Position numbers and translations under genes: made by a program. From Leptolyngbya sp. PCC 6406 (lineage in GTDB: Bacteria; Cyanobacteriota; Cyanobacteriia; Phormidesmidales; Phormidesmidaceae): DNA of 64,000 nucleotides. The stretch lies in contig NZ_KI913949.1 of the NCBI RefSeq assembly GCF_000332095.2, forward strand, positions 1,272,291 to 1,336,290, written 5' to 3'. Under the pieces are notes generated by a model. The model made no database searches and was not told where the DNA came from. It worked only from the letters and a program-made list of their open reading frames with translations. Position 1 is the stretch's first letter; each line of letters begins with the position of its first letter. Positions 34,053 to 43,253 of the stretch are shown in pieces.

Positions 34053-34643
34053 ATGGGAGAATCCCTGCCGCTGGCCACAGTGCAAGCAGCCGTATTTGAG
34101 TTTTTGCAAAACCGAGACGATGTAGTTGTTTTTGGCGCACAAGCCGTCAACGCCTGGGTCAGCGAACCCCGCATGACCCAAGATATTGACCTCATGGCCC
34201 TCAATGCCGCCGAACTGGCCGAAGCCATTCGTCACATGTTGTCCCAGCGGTTTCAGATTGCGGTGCGGGTGCGAGAAGTGAAAGCAGGGCTGGGGTACCG
34301 GGTGTATCAACTCCAGAAAACTGGAAACCGCCATCTGGTTGATATTCGCGCCATTGATCAACTGCCTGCCTACGAGCAAATTGAGCAAGTGCGCATCTTG
34401 GCCCCGACGGATCTGATCGCTCAAAAAGTGATCGCCTTCCACCAACGGCGGGGCAAACCCAAAGCCGGGACCGATTGGCGCGATATCGCCATGTTGTTAC
34501 TCACCTTCCCCCACCTCAAGCAAGATCCTGGGCCTGTCACCACTGCCCTGGTGCAGGCAGGAGCCAGTGCCGAAGTGTTAGGCGTTTGGCGAGACTGGGT
34601 GCAGCAAGACCTGCAACCCATCGACGAAGACGAGGATTTTTGA
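34053..34643 (+). CDS. nucleotidyltransferase-like protein (AbiEii/MNT-like)
   Basis: About 196 residues. After a short N-terminal helix the strand-turn DDVVVFGAQAVNAWVSEPRM then TQDIDLMAL gives the G-A-x-A-V...D-x-D pattern of Pol beta-like nucleotidyltransferases (Asp pair in QDIDLM). Later VDIRAID supplies a possible third acidic residue, and a helical C-terminal half (LIAQKVIAFHQRRGKPKAGT, DWRDIAMLL) matches the R-x-K-D-x-x-D/L type of AbiEii-like proteins. Such proteins are toxins or antitoxins in abortive infection, or RNA modifiers. No clear partner gene is adjacent. AGGAATTTGCC precedes ATG 34053; earlier starts at 34014 and 33999 are possible. Confidence 0.7.
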   Translation: MGESLPLATVQAAVFEFLQNRDDVVVFGAQAVNAWVSEPRMTQDIDLMALNAAELAEAIRHMLSQRFQIAVRVREVKAGLGYRVYQLQKTGNRHLVDIRAIDQLPAYEQIEQVRILAPTDLIAQKVIAFHQRRGKPKAGTDWRDIAMLLLTFPHLKQDPGPVTTALVQAGASAEVLGVWRDWVQQDLQPIDEDEDF

Positions 34644-34753
34644 ATTTCTTCCTTTTCCATTTGCCCTGGCTCCCAGCCTCTGGCTCGGAGACTCCGGGGA
34701 CAGCTCTTCCGCCTAGACTCGGGAAGCTCGGCTTGTAGGAGCAATTTGATCTG

Positions 34754-35377
34754 TCATCGTCTTAATTCATCCAGCTTTGCTGCTAACGTTTCCCAAAGGC
34801 GCTTAAATTCAGGAGCCCTTTCCTTCAACTTTTCAGGATCAATCTTGCCCAAAAGTTCTGTTCCATGAGCGATTTTTCGATAGATTCCTTTCTGTGTGTT
34901 TCTAGTAGCGTTGTTGAGTGAACTTTCAATTTCACTTTTCGTTGTTTCCTCAATGTTGTTACGGCGAGGAATTGAGTTACGATTAAATCCTTGGCCGTAA
35001 TAAGCTGCCAACGCATCTGGGTCAGTCACTAACCACGCTTCCATCGTTGGTGTCATCAAATAAACCTGGTTTTCTTCAGCATTAGATAAATCCCAAGGAT
35101 CTCTTTGGTGCAAATGCTCAATCGGTGTCTTTGAAACGGGGTCTTCTGCATCCACCAGCAAAATATTTAACGCATTAGGATTTTGTTTGCAAGCAATTGT
35201 AAAGTCTCCGTAAGCATCATTTCTTGCCCCGCAAACAATCACCCTGAAACGGATTTTCTGATTCCTTGCCTTTGTCTTTAGGTGGGATAAAAGCGCATCC
35301 ATGCCTTGACGCATCTTGACCTTGGTGCTTTTGTCGCTACCTCCTCCCTCTATATAAATCCGGATTTCAGCTACCAC
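34754..35377 (-). CDS. DUF4276 (TOPRIM-like) protein, partner of AAA ATPase
   Basis: A 207-residue protein. RIYIEGGGSDKS provides the conserved TOPRIM-like Glu, NALNILLVDAEDPVS the acidic D-x-E-D pair, and YLMTPTMEAWLVTDPDALAA the family's M-x-x-x-E-A-W block. DUF4276 proteins are thought to be nucleases or regulators and are usually encoded directly downstream of an AAA15-type ATPase, as here (seven-base overlap). That architecture parallels AriA/AriB of PARIS and split-OLD nucleases in phage defence. The C-terminal Lys/Glu-rich helix ends ETLAAKLDELRR. Confidence 0.82.
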   Translation of the reverse strand: MVAEIRIYIEGGGSDKSTKVKMRQGMDALLSHLKTKARNQKIRFRVIVCGARNDAYGDFTIACKQNPNALNILLVDAEDPVSKTPIEHLHQRDPWDLSNAEENQVYLMTPTMEAWLVTDPDALAAYYGQGFNRNSIPRRNNIEETTKSEIESSLNNATRNTQKGIYRKIAHGTELLGKIDPEKLKERAPEFKRLWETLAAKLDELRR

Positions 35378-36588
35378 CGAACGCCCCCCAGTTCACCCAT
35401 ACTCCAGAGTTCGCCCAGACGATAGTTTTCGAGCCATGCACTCATGCGGTCCGGCTCTAACCGTTGAAGCTGTGTCCCATCCGGTCCCCGCTCACAGACC
35501 ATGACAGATTCTGGTATCTCGCTCAATTCCGATATCAGCGTTTCTGAGTGCGTTGTCACAATCAGTTGAGTCTTCTGCGATGCCGAAATCAATAGCTTCG
35601 CCACTGTCGGCAGAATGTCGGGATGCAGCCCCAGTTCTGGTTCTTCGATGCACACCAGCGGCGGTGGACTGGGGTGGCACAAAATTGTCAGCAGGCACAG
35701 GTATCGCAACGTCCCATCCGACAGCCGTGTTGCTGGTATCGGTTGCCGCAGTCCCCGCTCCCGCAAAAAGAGCTGCACCGTCCCGCCTAGAATTCGAGTA
35801 GGAATTTCCTCTACATCTTCGTAAAAAACCTTGAGCTGATCCACCAGAACCTGACTTCCCAGCACATGTTGCAAGTTGTTGATTACCAAGCCTAGGTTGC
35901 TGGCATCCTCCAGCAAAAAGCCTCCCGGCAAGTCTGTTTTTTGGGGCATTCTCGGAGCCGTATAGCGGCCCAAATTCCATTCTCGATAGAGCTGAATTTC
36001 CGAAAACTGACTACCCAAATACGTTAGCTCTGGATACTGGTCAGGATCCTTCCGCTGAGAGATTACTGACTGATCCGGCTTTAAATCTTCTCGGCGGAGA
36101 CGACGTTGATTTCGCCCAACATCCGTTCCAGGTTTTTCCTCAAGCTGGTTCCTGACATTGAGAACTGGCCGTCCCTGTAGATAGCGATAGAAGAAATAAA
36201 CATCCTGTTGGTGGTGATTAATCGGATACTCGTTTTCAACAGCTTCATCGGTGATCTCCATCCGCTGCCCCGCCATCGTGAACTGCAACTTATATCGCAA
36301 GGGCATCACCCCATCAGGATAGTTGGCAACAACTTCAAGTTCTGCTGTCGGTGTCGCTGCCCCACCCTTCCACAGCCATTCTTCAACGCCACCCCCTTGT
36401 CGGATTGGCACACTCAAATCATTTGGTAACGCCTTAAAAAGCCCCAATGCTTCCAGCAAATTGGACTTACCCGATGCATTCGGACCGATGATGACATTCA
36501 GCGGTTCTAGGTCAATCGTTATCCCCTCACTGCCATAGGAGAGGAAATTCTTGAGTTTGAGCTGATTGATAAAGCGATGACCGTCCAC
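35371..36588 (-). CDS. AAA (RecF/OLD-like) ATPase of a two-gene module
   Basis: A 405-residue ABC-type ATPase. INQLKLKNFLSYGSEGITID and LNVIIGPNASGKSNLLEAL contain the Walker A loop (G-P-N-A-S-G-K-S); RLSDGTLRYLCLLTIL is the signature region; PPPLVCIEEPELGLHPDILP is Walker B with E-E-P-E-L-G-L-H and the D-loop; LIVTTHSETLISEL the H-loop. No TOPRIM domain is fused; the DUF4276 gene overlapping its 3' end may supply it. The preceding IS630, MITE and nucleotidyltransferase suggest an accessory island. Likely a defence or DNA-damage module; the function is inferred from architecture only. Confidence 0.87.
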   Translation of the reverse strand: MDGHRFINQLKLKNFLSYGSEGITIDLEPLNVIIGPNASGKSNLLEALGLFKALPNDLSVPIRQGGGVEEWLWKGGAATPTAELEVVANYPDGVMPLRYKLQFTMAGQRMEITDEAVENEYPINHHQQDVYFFYRYLQGRPVLNVRNQLEEKPGTDVGRNQRRLRREDLKPDQSVISQRKDPDQYPELTYLGSQFSEIQLYREWNLGRYTAPRMPQKTDLPGGFLLEDASNLGLVINNLQHVLGSQVLVDQLKVFYEDVEEIPTRILGGTVQLFLRERGLRQPIPATRLSDGTLRYLCLLTILCHPSPPPLVCIEEPELGLHPDILPTVAKLLISASQKTQLIVTTHSETLISELSEIPESVMVCERGPDGTQLQRLEPDRMSAWLENYRLGELWSMGELGGVRW

Positions 36589-37037
36589 GGGTGTTACTCA
36601 AATAACGCTGACTCGAATCTTAACGGAGGAAGTGAGCTGGGTTCCCCTCAACAGCCAGCCCTAACGTGACATCCGACCACAAACCCCTTGCCCACCGGCG
36701 TGGATGCTGGCCGGATGAGATACCCTGATAGCCATGTATACCCTGTCTTTACGGAGGGGACGGGTTGGGGCGATCGCGCCCTGTTTGGTGATGCGCCCCA
36801 GTAAATTCTTCCACCAAATCTAAAGATGCCTTTGGGTTTCCCTAGGGAGACGTGATCCCGTCGGTACACTCTAGGCGATCGCTTAACGCTTCGTGCAGGA
36901 GCAAAGTTCATGGGTCGTCCCCAAAACAGGCCCCCAGAGACGGGCTCAGGCAGCGACCATCAAAGCCCTGTAGCGCAGCATTCCTAGGATCCATAGAGAA
37001 GACTCCAGTTGTACACCCCTTGCGGAGAGAAGCTTGT
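36589..37037. other. phosphoketolase upstream region
   Basis: No supported gene. An in-frame opening from 36852 runs into phosphoketolase but has no family similarity before 37038. GAGGGGACGGGTTGGGG near 36756 resembles half of the 66-bp palindromic element. The shared region must carry divergent promoters for the ATPase module and for xfp. Confidence 0.4.
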
Positions 37038-39440
37038 ATGGTTTTATCTAGCTCCACCCAAAGTAACTGCCCCCTCACCGATGATGAGTTACGGAAAATT
37101 GATGCCTACTGGCGGGCCTGTAACTACCTAGCTGTGGGCATGATTTACCTGCGGGATAACCCCCTACTGCGGGAGCCGTTGAAATCAGAGCAGGTCAAGC
37201 ACCGCCTGCTGGGTCACTGGGGCGCATCCCCCGCCCTCAGCTTCACCTACATCCACTGCAACCGCCTGATCAAAAAGTACGACCTCGACATGATCTTCAT
37301 GGCGGGGCCAGGGCACGGCGCGCCGGGGGTTCTCGGCCCGGTATACCTAGAAAGTACCTACAGCGAGATTTATCCCGACAAAAGCGAAGATGCGGAAGGG
37401 ATGCAGAAGTTTTTCAAGCAGTTCTCCTTCCCCGGTCACATTGGTAGCCACGTCACCCCCGAAACCCCCGGTTCCATCCACGAAGGGGGAGAACTGGGCT
37501 ACAGCCTCTCCCACGCCTTTGGGGCAGCTTTCGATAATCCCGACCTGATCGTCACCTGTGTCGTCGGCGACGGGGAGGCAGAAACTGGCCCCTTGGCCAC
37601 CGCATGGCATTCCAACAAATTCCTCAATCCGATCCGGGATGGGGCAGTGCTGCCGGTGCTGAACTTGAACGGCTACAAAATCGCCAACCCCACGATCCTG
37701 GCCCGGATTTCGCGAGAAGAACTGGAGAGTCTGTTCCGGGGCTATGGCTACACCCCCTACGTGGTGGAGGGCAGCGACCCAGCGGAAATGCACCAAAAAA
37801 TGGCCGGAGTCATGGAAACCTGTCTCCACCAAATTCGCTCCGCCCAGCAGGAAGCCCGCAACAGCGGCCACGCCGAACGCCCCCGCTGGCCCATGATCAT
37901 CCTCCGCACCCCCAAGGGCTGGACTGGCCCCCAGGAGGTAGACGGCCATAAGGTGGAAGGCTTCTGGCGCGCCCACCAGGTACCCATGGGGGGAATGCAC
38001 AGCAATCCCGACCACTTGCGGGCCTTGGAAGTGTGGATGAAGGGTTACCGCCCAGAGGAACTGTTTGATGACAATGGGACTTTGGTTCCAGAGTTGAAAG
38101 AACTGGCCCCCACGGGCCACCGCCGCATGAGTGCTAATCCCCACACCAACGGGGGCATGTTGCGCCATCGGCTGCGGCTACCGGATTTCCGGGACTACGC
38201 GGTGCAAATGGACGGCTACGGCAAGGTGGAGGTGGAAAACACCGGCATCATGGGGCTGTTTCTGCGGGATGTGATGGCCCAGAACATGACCAGTTTCCGA
38301 GTCTTTGGCCCCGATGAAACCGCCTCCAATCGCCTGTCGGCCCTCTATGAAGTGACGAAAAAAGCCTGGATGGCGGATTTCTATCCAGAGGATCTGGACG
38401 GCGGCGAACTCTCCCCCGATGGTCGGGTGATGGAAATGCTCAGTGAGCATACCCTCCAGGGTTGGTTAGAGGGCTATCTCCTCTCCGGTCGCCATGGACT
38501 CTTCCACACCTACGAGGCCTTTGCCCATGTGGTGGATTCCATGTTTAACCAGCACGCCAAGTGGCTGGATATTTCCAAGAAACATGCCCCCTGGCGGATG
38601 TCGGTGTCGTCGTTGAACATCCTGTTATCTTCCGTGGTGTGGCGGCAGGATCACAACGGCTTTAGTCACCAGGATCCGGGCTACATCGATTTAGTCACCA
38701 ACAAGAGCCCCGATGTGGTGCGGGTGTATCTGCCGCCGGATGCCAACTGCCTGCTGTCGGTGACAAACCATTGCCTCCGCAGCAAGGACTATGTGAATGT
38801 GATTGTGGCGGATAAGCAAAAGCATTTGCAGTACCTACCCATCGATGAAGCGGTGAAGCACTGCACCAAGGGCATCGGTATCTGGGAATGGGCCAGTAAT
38901 GACGACTGTGGCACCGAGCCGGATGTGCCGGATGTGGTCATGGCCTGTGCGGGGGACATCCCCACCATGGAGTCCCTGGCGGCGACGGCCATCCTGCGGA
39001 AAGAGTTTCCTGACCTGAAGGTGCGGTTTATTAACGTGGTGGATCTGTTCAAGCTGATGCCAGAACGGGAGCACCCCCATGGGTTGAGCGATCGCGACTT
39101 CGACACCCTGTTTACCCCAGACAAGCCGGTGATCTTCAACTTCCACGGCTACCCCTTCCTGATCCACAAGTTCACCTATCGCCGCACCAACCAGCACCGG
39201 ATCCACGTCCGGGGCTATAAGGAGGAAGGGAATATCAACACCCCCTTGGAGCTGGCCATTCACAACCAGATTGACCGCTTCAACCTGGTCATTGATGTGA
39301 TCGATCGGGTGCCCAAACTGGGGTCAGCGGCGGCCTACGTCAAGGAACGGATGAAAAACCACATCATCGACTGCATCAGCTATGCCTTTGAACATGGCAA
39401 GGATGCTGATGAACTGGTGCATTGGAAGTGGCCTTACTAA
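37038..39440 (+). CDS. xfp: xylulose-5-phosphate/fructose-6-phosphate phosphoketolase
   Basis: The 800-residue ThDP enzyme splits Xu5P or F6P with phosphate into acetyl-phosphate and GAP or E4P, giving cyanobacteria a carbon-saving route to acetyl-CoA. Family blocks visible include [60 protein letters not shown], the ThDP/Mg motif [20 protein letters not shown] (Asp178), RDYxVQ-like [11 protein letters not shown] and [19 protein letters not shown]. Length matches the Xfp family. ATG 37038 has GGAGAGAAG about ten bases upstream and the family N-terminus [15 protein letters not shown]. Confidence 0.97.
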   Translation: MVLSSSTQSNCPLTDDELRKIDAYWRACNYLAVGMIYLRDNPLLREPLKSEQVKHRLLGHWGASPALSFTYIHCNRLIKKYDLDMIFMAGPGHGAPGVLGPVYLESTYSEIYPDKSEDAEGMQKFFKQFSFPGHIGSHVTPETPGSIHEGGELGYSLSHAFGAAFDNPDLIVTCVVGDGEAETGPLATAWHSNKFLNPIRDGAVLPVLNLNGYKIANPTILARISREELESLFRGYGYTPYVVEGSDPAEMHQKMAGVMETCLHQIRSAQQEARNSGHAERPRWPMIILRTPKGWTGPQEVDGHKVEGFWRAHQVPMGGMHSNPDHLRALEVWMKGYRPEELFDDNGTLVPELKELAPTGHRRMSANPHTNGGMLRHRLRLPDFRDYAVQMDGYGKVEVENTGIMGLFLRDVMAQNMTSFRVFGPDETASNRLSALYEVTKKAWMADFYPEDLDGGELSPDGRVMEMLSEHTLQGWLEGYLLSGRHGLFHTYEAFAHVVDSMFNQHAKWLDISKKHAPWRMSVSSLNILLSSVVWRQDHNGFSHQDPGYIDLVTNKSPDVVRVYLPPDANCLLSVTNHCLRSKDYVNVIVADKQKHLQYLPIDEAVKHCTKGIGIWEWASNDDCGTEPDVPDVVMACAGDIPTMESLAATAILRKEFPDLKVRFINVVDLFKLMPEREHPHGLSDRDFDTLFTPDKPVIFNFHGYPFLIHKFTYRRTNQHRIHVRGYKEEGNINTPLELAIHNQIDRFNLVIDVIDRVPKLGSAAAYVKERMKNHIIDCISYAFEHGKDADELVHWKWPY

Positions 39441-39536
39441 TCCCAACGCTTAGTTAGTGGCCCTATTGATGAAGTCCAGAGATAGGTTGGGTCGCCGGAG
39501 GGCAACCCAACCTATCCCCCCCTCCCCCATCGGCCT

Positions 39537-40292
39537 GTGGTATGTTACAAAGAGTTAACTATTCTGAGAAGCTCCTTGTCCTCCTACAGTCCTCCCTCTC
39601 CACTAACGGTTGATCGCCCCTGGTTTGGGGCTTGGGTGCTACAGACCTGGGCATCGTGGCCCCTGACTCTACGGGTCTTGCTGGCGGCGGTGGGTCTAGT
39701 TGTGGTGCCCGTCTTCTTTGAAGCGCCTTTGGTGCGATCGCTTCCCTGGCTGAGTCTGACGCTGACAGGTTCCTGGGTGCTAGTGGGGGTGGCTTTGATG
39801 ACCCACAGCAGCACCCGCATCTGGGGAGATATCTTGGTGGGGTTTGCCTGGACTTGGTTGGCGGGATCCCTCTATTGGGGCTGGTTTCGCTGGGAACCCT
39901 TCGTTCACCTACCCCTGGAGTCTGTGGGCATTCCCATTGTGTTGCTGCTGCTGCTGCGGGGCCACAGTCGGGTGGGCTGCTACTTTTACCTGGGCTCCCT
40001 CCTGGGGACGGCGGTGACGGATCTCTATGTGTATTGGATGGATCTGGTGCCCCTGTGGCGGCAGGTGATGGTGGCGGAACCGGATCAGGTGGCTTGGGTG
40101 CTGCGGGATGCGATCGCAATATTACAGACCCCTATAGCCGCTAGTAGGGCTCTACTCTTGGGGCTTGGGCTCTTGACGGTGGGGGTGGTGCCTTTGCGAT
40201 CGCAGCAGCCTTGTTGGTGGGCCTTCAGCGGTGCAGTTTTGAGTACGTTATTAGTAGATGGACTTTTTGCGGTGAGCGCTTTGCTAGCCTGA
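39537..40292 (+). CDS. DUF3120-like cyanobacterial membrane protein
   Basis: A protein of up to 251 residues with six or so hydrophobic helices: WPLTLRVLLAAVGLVVVPVF, LSLTLTGSWVLVGVALMTH, IWGDILVGFAWTWLAGSLYW, IPIVLLLLLRGHSRVGCYFY, LGSLLGTAVTDLYVYWMDLV and a C-terminal helix pair. FFEAPLVR, CYFYLGSLLGTAVTDLYVYW and VPLWRQVM resemble DUF3120, a cyanobacterial/plastid-lineage family of unknown role. The start is uncertain: the frame opens with GTG 39537, but family proteins likely begin later near DRPWFGAWVLQ. It is followed by a long hairpin and the FHA-cyclase gene. Confidence 0.75.
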   Translation: MVCYKELTILRSSLSSYSPPSPLTVDRPWFGAWVLQTWASWPLTLRVLLAAVGLVVVPVFFEAPLVRSLPWLSLTLTGSWVLVGVALMTHSSTRIWGDILVGFAWTWLAGSLYWGWFRWEPFVHLPLESVGIPIVLLLLLRGHSRVGCYFYLGSLLGTAVTDLYVYWMDLVPLWRQVMVAEPDQVAWVLRDAIAILQTPIAASRALLLGLGLLTVGVVPLRSQQPCWWAFSGAVLSTLLVDGLFAVSALLA

Positions 40293-40350
40293 GTTGTACT
40301 CTATACACCGCAGGGCAGCAATATCTTTGGCATAATGATGCCAACTCAAT

Positions 40351-40399
40351 CGTTAGGATCTGGAAAACGAGATATTTTCTGGTTTTCCAGATCCTAACG
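40351..40399 (+). promoter_or_regulatory. 18-bp perfect inverted repeat upstream of the FHA-cyclase gene
   Basis: CGTTAGGATCTGGAAAAC, a 13-base loop GAGATATTTTCTG, and GTTTTCCAGATCCTAACG. There is no U-tract, so a simple terminator for the DUF3120 gene is possible but not proven. It lies 37 bp before the GTG start of the cyclase, where it could act in the leader RNA or as a binding site. Confidence 0.6.
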
Positions 40400-40436
40400 C
40401 TGCCCTCCCGCTATCCCATACAGCCCTTAATTCGTA

Positions 40437-41414
40437 GTGACTGGAAGACCTGGGCCTTACGTGGTGTTGCAAACTGACGCTGGCAATCGCCATTTGTCCC
40501 TAGCGGGTAGCAACTGCTGGACGGTGGGGCGCAGTGACGACAACAATTTAGTCCTTCCCGATCGCTGGATCTCCCGCAACCATGCCATGATCCAATGCAT
40601 GGAGACAGGGGAGTTTTACCTCATCGATCTGGGCAGCCGCAATGGATCCTTTGTGAATGGACGGCGAGTCAGTGTCCCCGTCACCCTGCGGGACAAGGAT
40701 ATGCTCACCTTTGGGCAAACAGAACTTCAGTTCTACTGCCCAACCCATGAGTCAGATCTGCCCAAAGCCAGCCCCAGTACCCAGGATTTCACCGCCACCG
40801 CCAGCCTCCATGTACGGCGGCTGATCTCGGTCATGGTGGTGGACATTCGCGACTTTACGGTAATGACCCGCCAAACCGATGAGAAGGTGCTATCAGAATC
40901 CATCGGTACCTGGTTTCGCTGTGCCGGAGACATCATTGCTGAGCACGGCAGTTGGGTAGACAAGTACATTGGCGATGCCGTCATGGCGGTGTGGATCCAT
41001 GGCCCAGGGGGGGCGGAATTGGAGGAAATGCTCCAGATTGGTCGCGCCATTAGCGCCCTCTCCAAAATGACGGGATCGCTCCACAAGCGCTTCCCCCTGC
41101 CCTTTCCCCTACGGATTGGGGCCGGGTTGAACACGGGTTACGCTATGGTGGGAAATGCGGGCAGCGGCGATCGCCCCGAATATACCGCCCTGGGGGATAC
41201 GGTCAACGCTGCTTTTCGCTTTGAAACCTCGACCAAGCAGTTGGGCCTAGACCTAGCCATAGGCGAGACGACCTACGAATACCTCGTGCGCTTGGGAGCT
41301 ACGGAGGAACTGTTCAAGCGCTACACGGTAATGATGAAGGGCTATGAAACCCCTATTGTCACCCACGCCAGCACCTTTTCTGATCTAGACCGCTTCCTCC
41401 ACAAGCATTCTTGA
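40437..41414 (+). CDS. FHA domain-class III nucleotidyl cyclase
   Basis: A 325-residue soluble protein. Residues 5-100 are an FHA phosphopeptide-binding domain (WTVGRSDDNNLVL, RWISRNHAMIQ, LIDLGSRNGSFVNG). Residues 125-300 are a class III cyclase: metal ligands Asp136 (VVDIRDFT) and Asp180 (KYIGDAVMAVW), Lys176, Thr250 in EYTALGDTVN, transition-state Asn257 and Arg261 (VNAAFRFE). The Lys/Thr pair points to class IIIb adenylyl cyclases, which include bicarbonate-responsive cyanobacterial enzymes. Thus it probably makes cAMP under control of a phosphorylated partner. GTG start at 40437; earlier ATG starts are not present. Confidence 0.9.
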   Translation: MTGRPGPYVVLQTDAGNRHLSLAGSNCWTVGRSDDNNLVLPDRWISRNHAMIQCMETGEFYLIDLGSRNGSFVNGRRVSVPVTLRDKDMLTFGQTELQFYCPTHESDLPKASPSTQDFTATASLHVRRLISVMVVDIRDFTVMTRQTDEKVLSESIGTWFRCAGDIIAEHGSWVDKYIGDAVMAVWIHGPGGAELEEMLQIGRAISALSKMTGSLHKRFPLPFPLRIGAGLNTGYAMVGNAGSGDRPEYTALGDTVNAAFRFETSTKQLGLDLAIGETTYEYLVRLGATEELFKRYTVMMKGYETPIVTHASTFSDLDRFLHKHS

Positions 41415-41504
41415 TGCCCGAATTCAATACCCCCCGCTTCACCCGATTGGGGTAGACTTGAGCCTGCCAGACGACGAGGCTGACCTCACCCCGGAGGGCA
41501 CTGT

Positions 41505-41960
41505 ATGACCGCAACCTTAACTGCCCCTAGCCGCTGCATGGTGCTACGAGGGGTTAGCTGGGCTACCTACCAGGCATTGATTCACGATTTGGAATCGGAG
41601 CCGGGGAAACGGCTGACCTACGATCAGGGAACCTTAGAAATTATGGCCCCACTGCCTCCCCATGAAAGCTACAAGAGCCTGATGGGGCGCATGGTGGAAG
41701 TTGCTACCGAAGAAACGGAAACCGAGATTCGCAGTCTGGGCTCAACCACCTGGGGCCGGGAAGACCTGCAAAAGGGGCTAGAACCAGACGAGTGTTTTTA
41801 CATTCAAAATGAGCGGACGGTGCGGGGTAAGGATGAGATTGACCTGACCTTGGACCCACCGCCCGACCTAGCCATTCGGCGCAGTCAAACAGCGATGGCC
41901 CCTTCGGGCCGGTCCCTGACCATTGCATTCCTTGACCCCTATTCGAGCTGGCCACCCTAA
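41505..41960 (+). pseudogene. Uma2-family protein, C-terminally truncated
   Basis: Residues 1-125 (GVSWATYQALIHDLESEPGK, RLTYDQGTLEIMAPLPPHES, EIRSLGSTTWGREDLQKGLE, CFYIQNERTVRGKDEIDL, DPPPDLAI) are typical Uma2/DUF820, a PD-(D/E)XK-like fold of uncertain activity abundant in cyanobacteria. In family members DLAI continues with a catalytic E-I-D/E segment and about 60 more residues; here the frame instead reads RRSQTAMAPSGRSL and stops. The catalytic Glu/Lys region is therefore missing. A fragment with a Uma2-type end lies on the same strand at 47219. Confidence 0.8.
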
Positions 41961-42391
41961 AGAATAGTCAGGTAGGTATCGACTGAGGTTTCTGGCAATA
42001 CTTTCAGGGTTTGATTTTGCAAATCTAATTCAATGCCAAGGGCTTCTAGCGGAATCACCCCTAACAGGGCATTTTCGCCGCCAGGGAGTTCTAAACACTC
42101 AAAGCTGCCTTCGCGGCCCAGCAGAGAAATATTGGCATCTCGAAAAATACGGGCTTTACTCAGCCCAGTGGCGGTAGAAACGTCTACTTCTCGCAGGAGA
42201 TCCAACCCTAGCTGGGCGATCGCGGTGGCAGGTAAACACAGGGTCGTCGCCCCGGTATCCACTAGGACGTTATTGAGGGTGAGCGATCGCACGTCTTCCG
42301 GTGGAATCACCTGACGAGCGGCGAGGATCTGATCGGCTCGGTTTGTAATAGTCAACGTAGTCAGGATTTTACCCATCTGTTCAGTAGACAT
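41957..42391 (-). CDS. retropepsin-like aspartic protease, copy 1
   Basis: A 144-residue clan AA protease-like protein. LNNVLVDTGATTLCLPATAI carries the D-T-G active-site motif (Asp45) and LVDTG is preceded by a flap-like VRSLT. It continues SLLGREGSFECLELPGGENA and ALLGVIPLEALGIELDLQNQ, the second hydrophobic (ALLG) block of single-domain retropepsins, which work as dimers. A paralogue with 85-90% identity by eye lies at 44128-44562. ATG 42391 is preceded by a conserved untranslated segment (CTCCCGGTACTCTACCACC on the + strand) shared with the other copy, so the 43-residue upstream extension is rejected. Confidence 0.82.
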   Translation of the reverse strand: MSTEQMGKILTTLTITNRADQILAARQVIPPEDVRSLTLNNVLVDTGATTLCLPATAIAQLGLDLLREVDVSTATGLSKARIFRDANISLLGREGSFECLELPGGENALLGVIPLEALGIELDLQNQTLKVLPETSVDTYLTIL

Positions 42392-42568
42392 CGGATTGGC
42401 TCCCGGTACTCTACCACCATTGTAGGGGGGAGCATGGGGCGCGATGGTCTCCGACCGGCTAAGGGCCATCGCCCTACCAAAACCCGATAGCCCACAACCC
42501 GAATCAACCCCAACACCCATCGGGTTATTTGGGATGTAGCTAAGGCGATCTCAAACCTCAAGGGGTGT

Positions 42569-42798
42569 TCAAGAGACGTGATAGGCCATAATAGCAACCT
42601 TACCGTCGCGGCTGTAAATCGCCTCAATACGACGATGGGTGGGATGTACCACCACACTTTGATGCGGTTGTCTTGGGCGGGGGCTGTAGCCGTTTGCTGA
42701 TAGCCTTCAGTGCGTAGCAGGGACTCAAACCCATCAACGGGTAAGGTCTTGCTTTTGATTTGAGGAATACCATCTAGTTTGTGTTTATCCAGGGTCAT
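42569..42798 (-). pseudogene. hypothetical protein, frameshifted
   Basis: From ATG 42798 (MTLDKHKLDGIPQIKSKTLP, VDGFESLLRTEGYQQTATA) the frame runs into GTGTGGTGGTACATCC; a one-base shift near 42640 restores HPTHRRIEAIYSRDGKVAIM and AYHVS before TGA at 42569, which looks like the true C-terminus. Unshifted, the frame continues into unrelated sequence. The family is not recognised. It overlaps the end of the neighbouring small gene at 42785. Confidence 0.5.
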
Positions 42799-43066
42799 AG
42801 GAGCCCTGATAGGTACTGTAGATGCGATATCCCGGCAACACGATCGCGGCCCCACGGGTATCGTGGATGGTTCCGGTGTAGTTCGGTTCGGGTTGACTAC
42901 CGCCAATGCGGATCTGCCATGCGCCCCACCATAGATAAATCCCTGGAATTAGGGCATCCATGCTGTAGGCGATCGCCCTCAAGGTGTTATCACTGGATGT
43001 ATCTGGATGCGGCGATGGCACGGATGTACCCATATCGTTCATCTGGGGTTGATCCTGCAACATCAT
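42785..43066 (-). CDS. hypothetical protein
   Basis: A 93-residue product: MMLQDQPQMNDMGTSVPSPH, then IPGIYLWWGAWQIRIGGSQP, EPNYTGTIHDTRGAAIVLPG and a Tyr-rich end YRIYSTYQGSYDPG. The N-terminal 21 codons and upstream 40 bp are duplicated at 48310-48420. The function is unknown. It overlaps the frameshifted gene downstream by 14 bases and the two may have been a coupled pair. Confidence 0.45.
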   Translation of the reverse strand: MMLQDQPQMNDMGTSVPSPHPDTSSDNTLRAIAYSMDALIPGIYLWWGAWQIRIGGSQPEPNYTGTIHDTRGAAIVLPGYRIYSTYQGSYDPG

Positions 43067-43253
43067 TGACCACCATTATAAAAGTCCAGGCGGGGATATC
43101 GGTGTAGTCAAGCCGCGATCGCGGCTATCCTTCTTCAGTCGGATGCCAATGGCGCTACGAACCCCAACCAGAAATGCAAGCTATGATGATGACAATCGAT
43201 TAAGTATCGATGTACTTAACTCTGTTCTGATTGCTATTTTCAAATGGGGAATT

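Noticed and set aside
36852-37037. N-terminal extension of phosphoketolase by 62 residues
   Set aside because: The extension is Arg/Ser/Pro-rich with no family match. ATG 37038 has a ribosome site and the family start.
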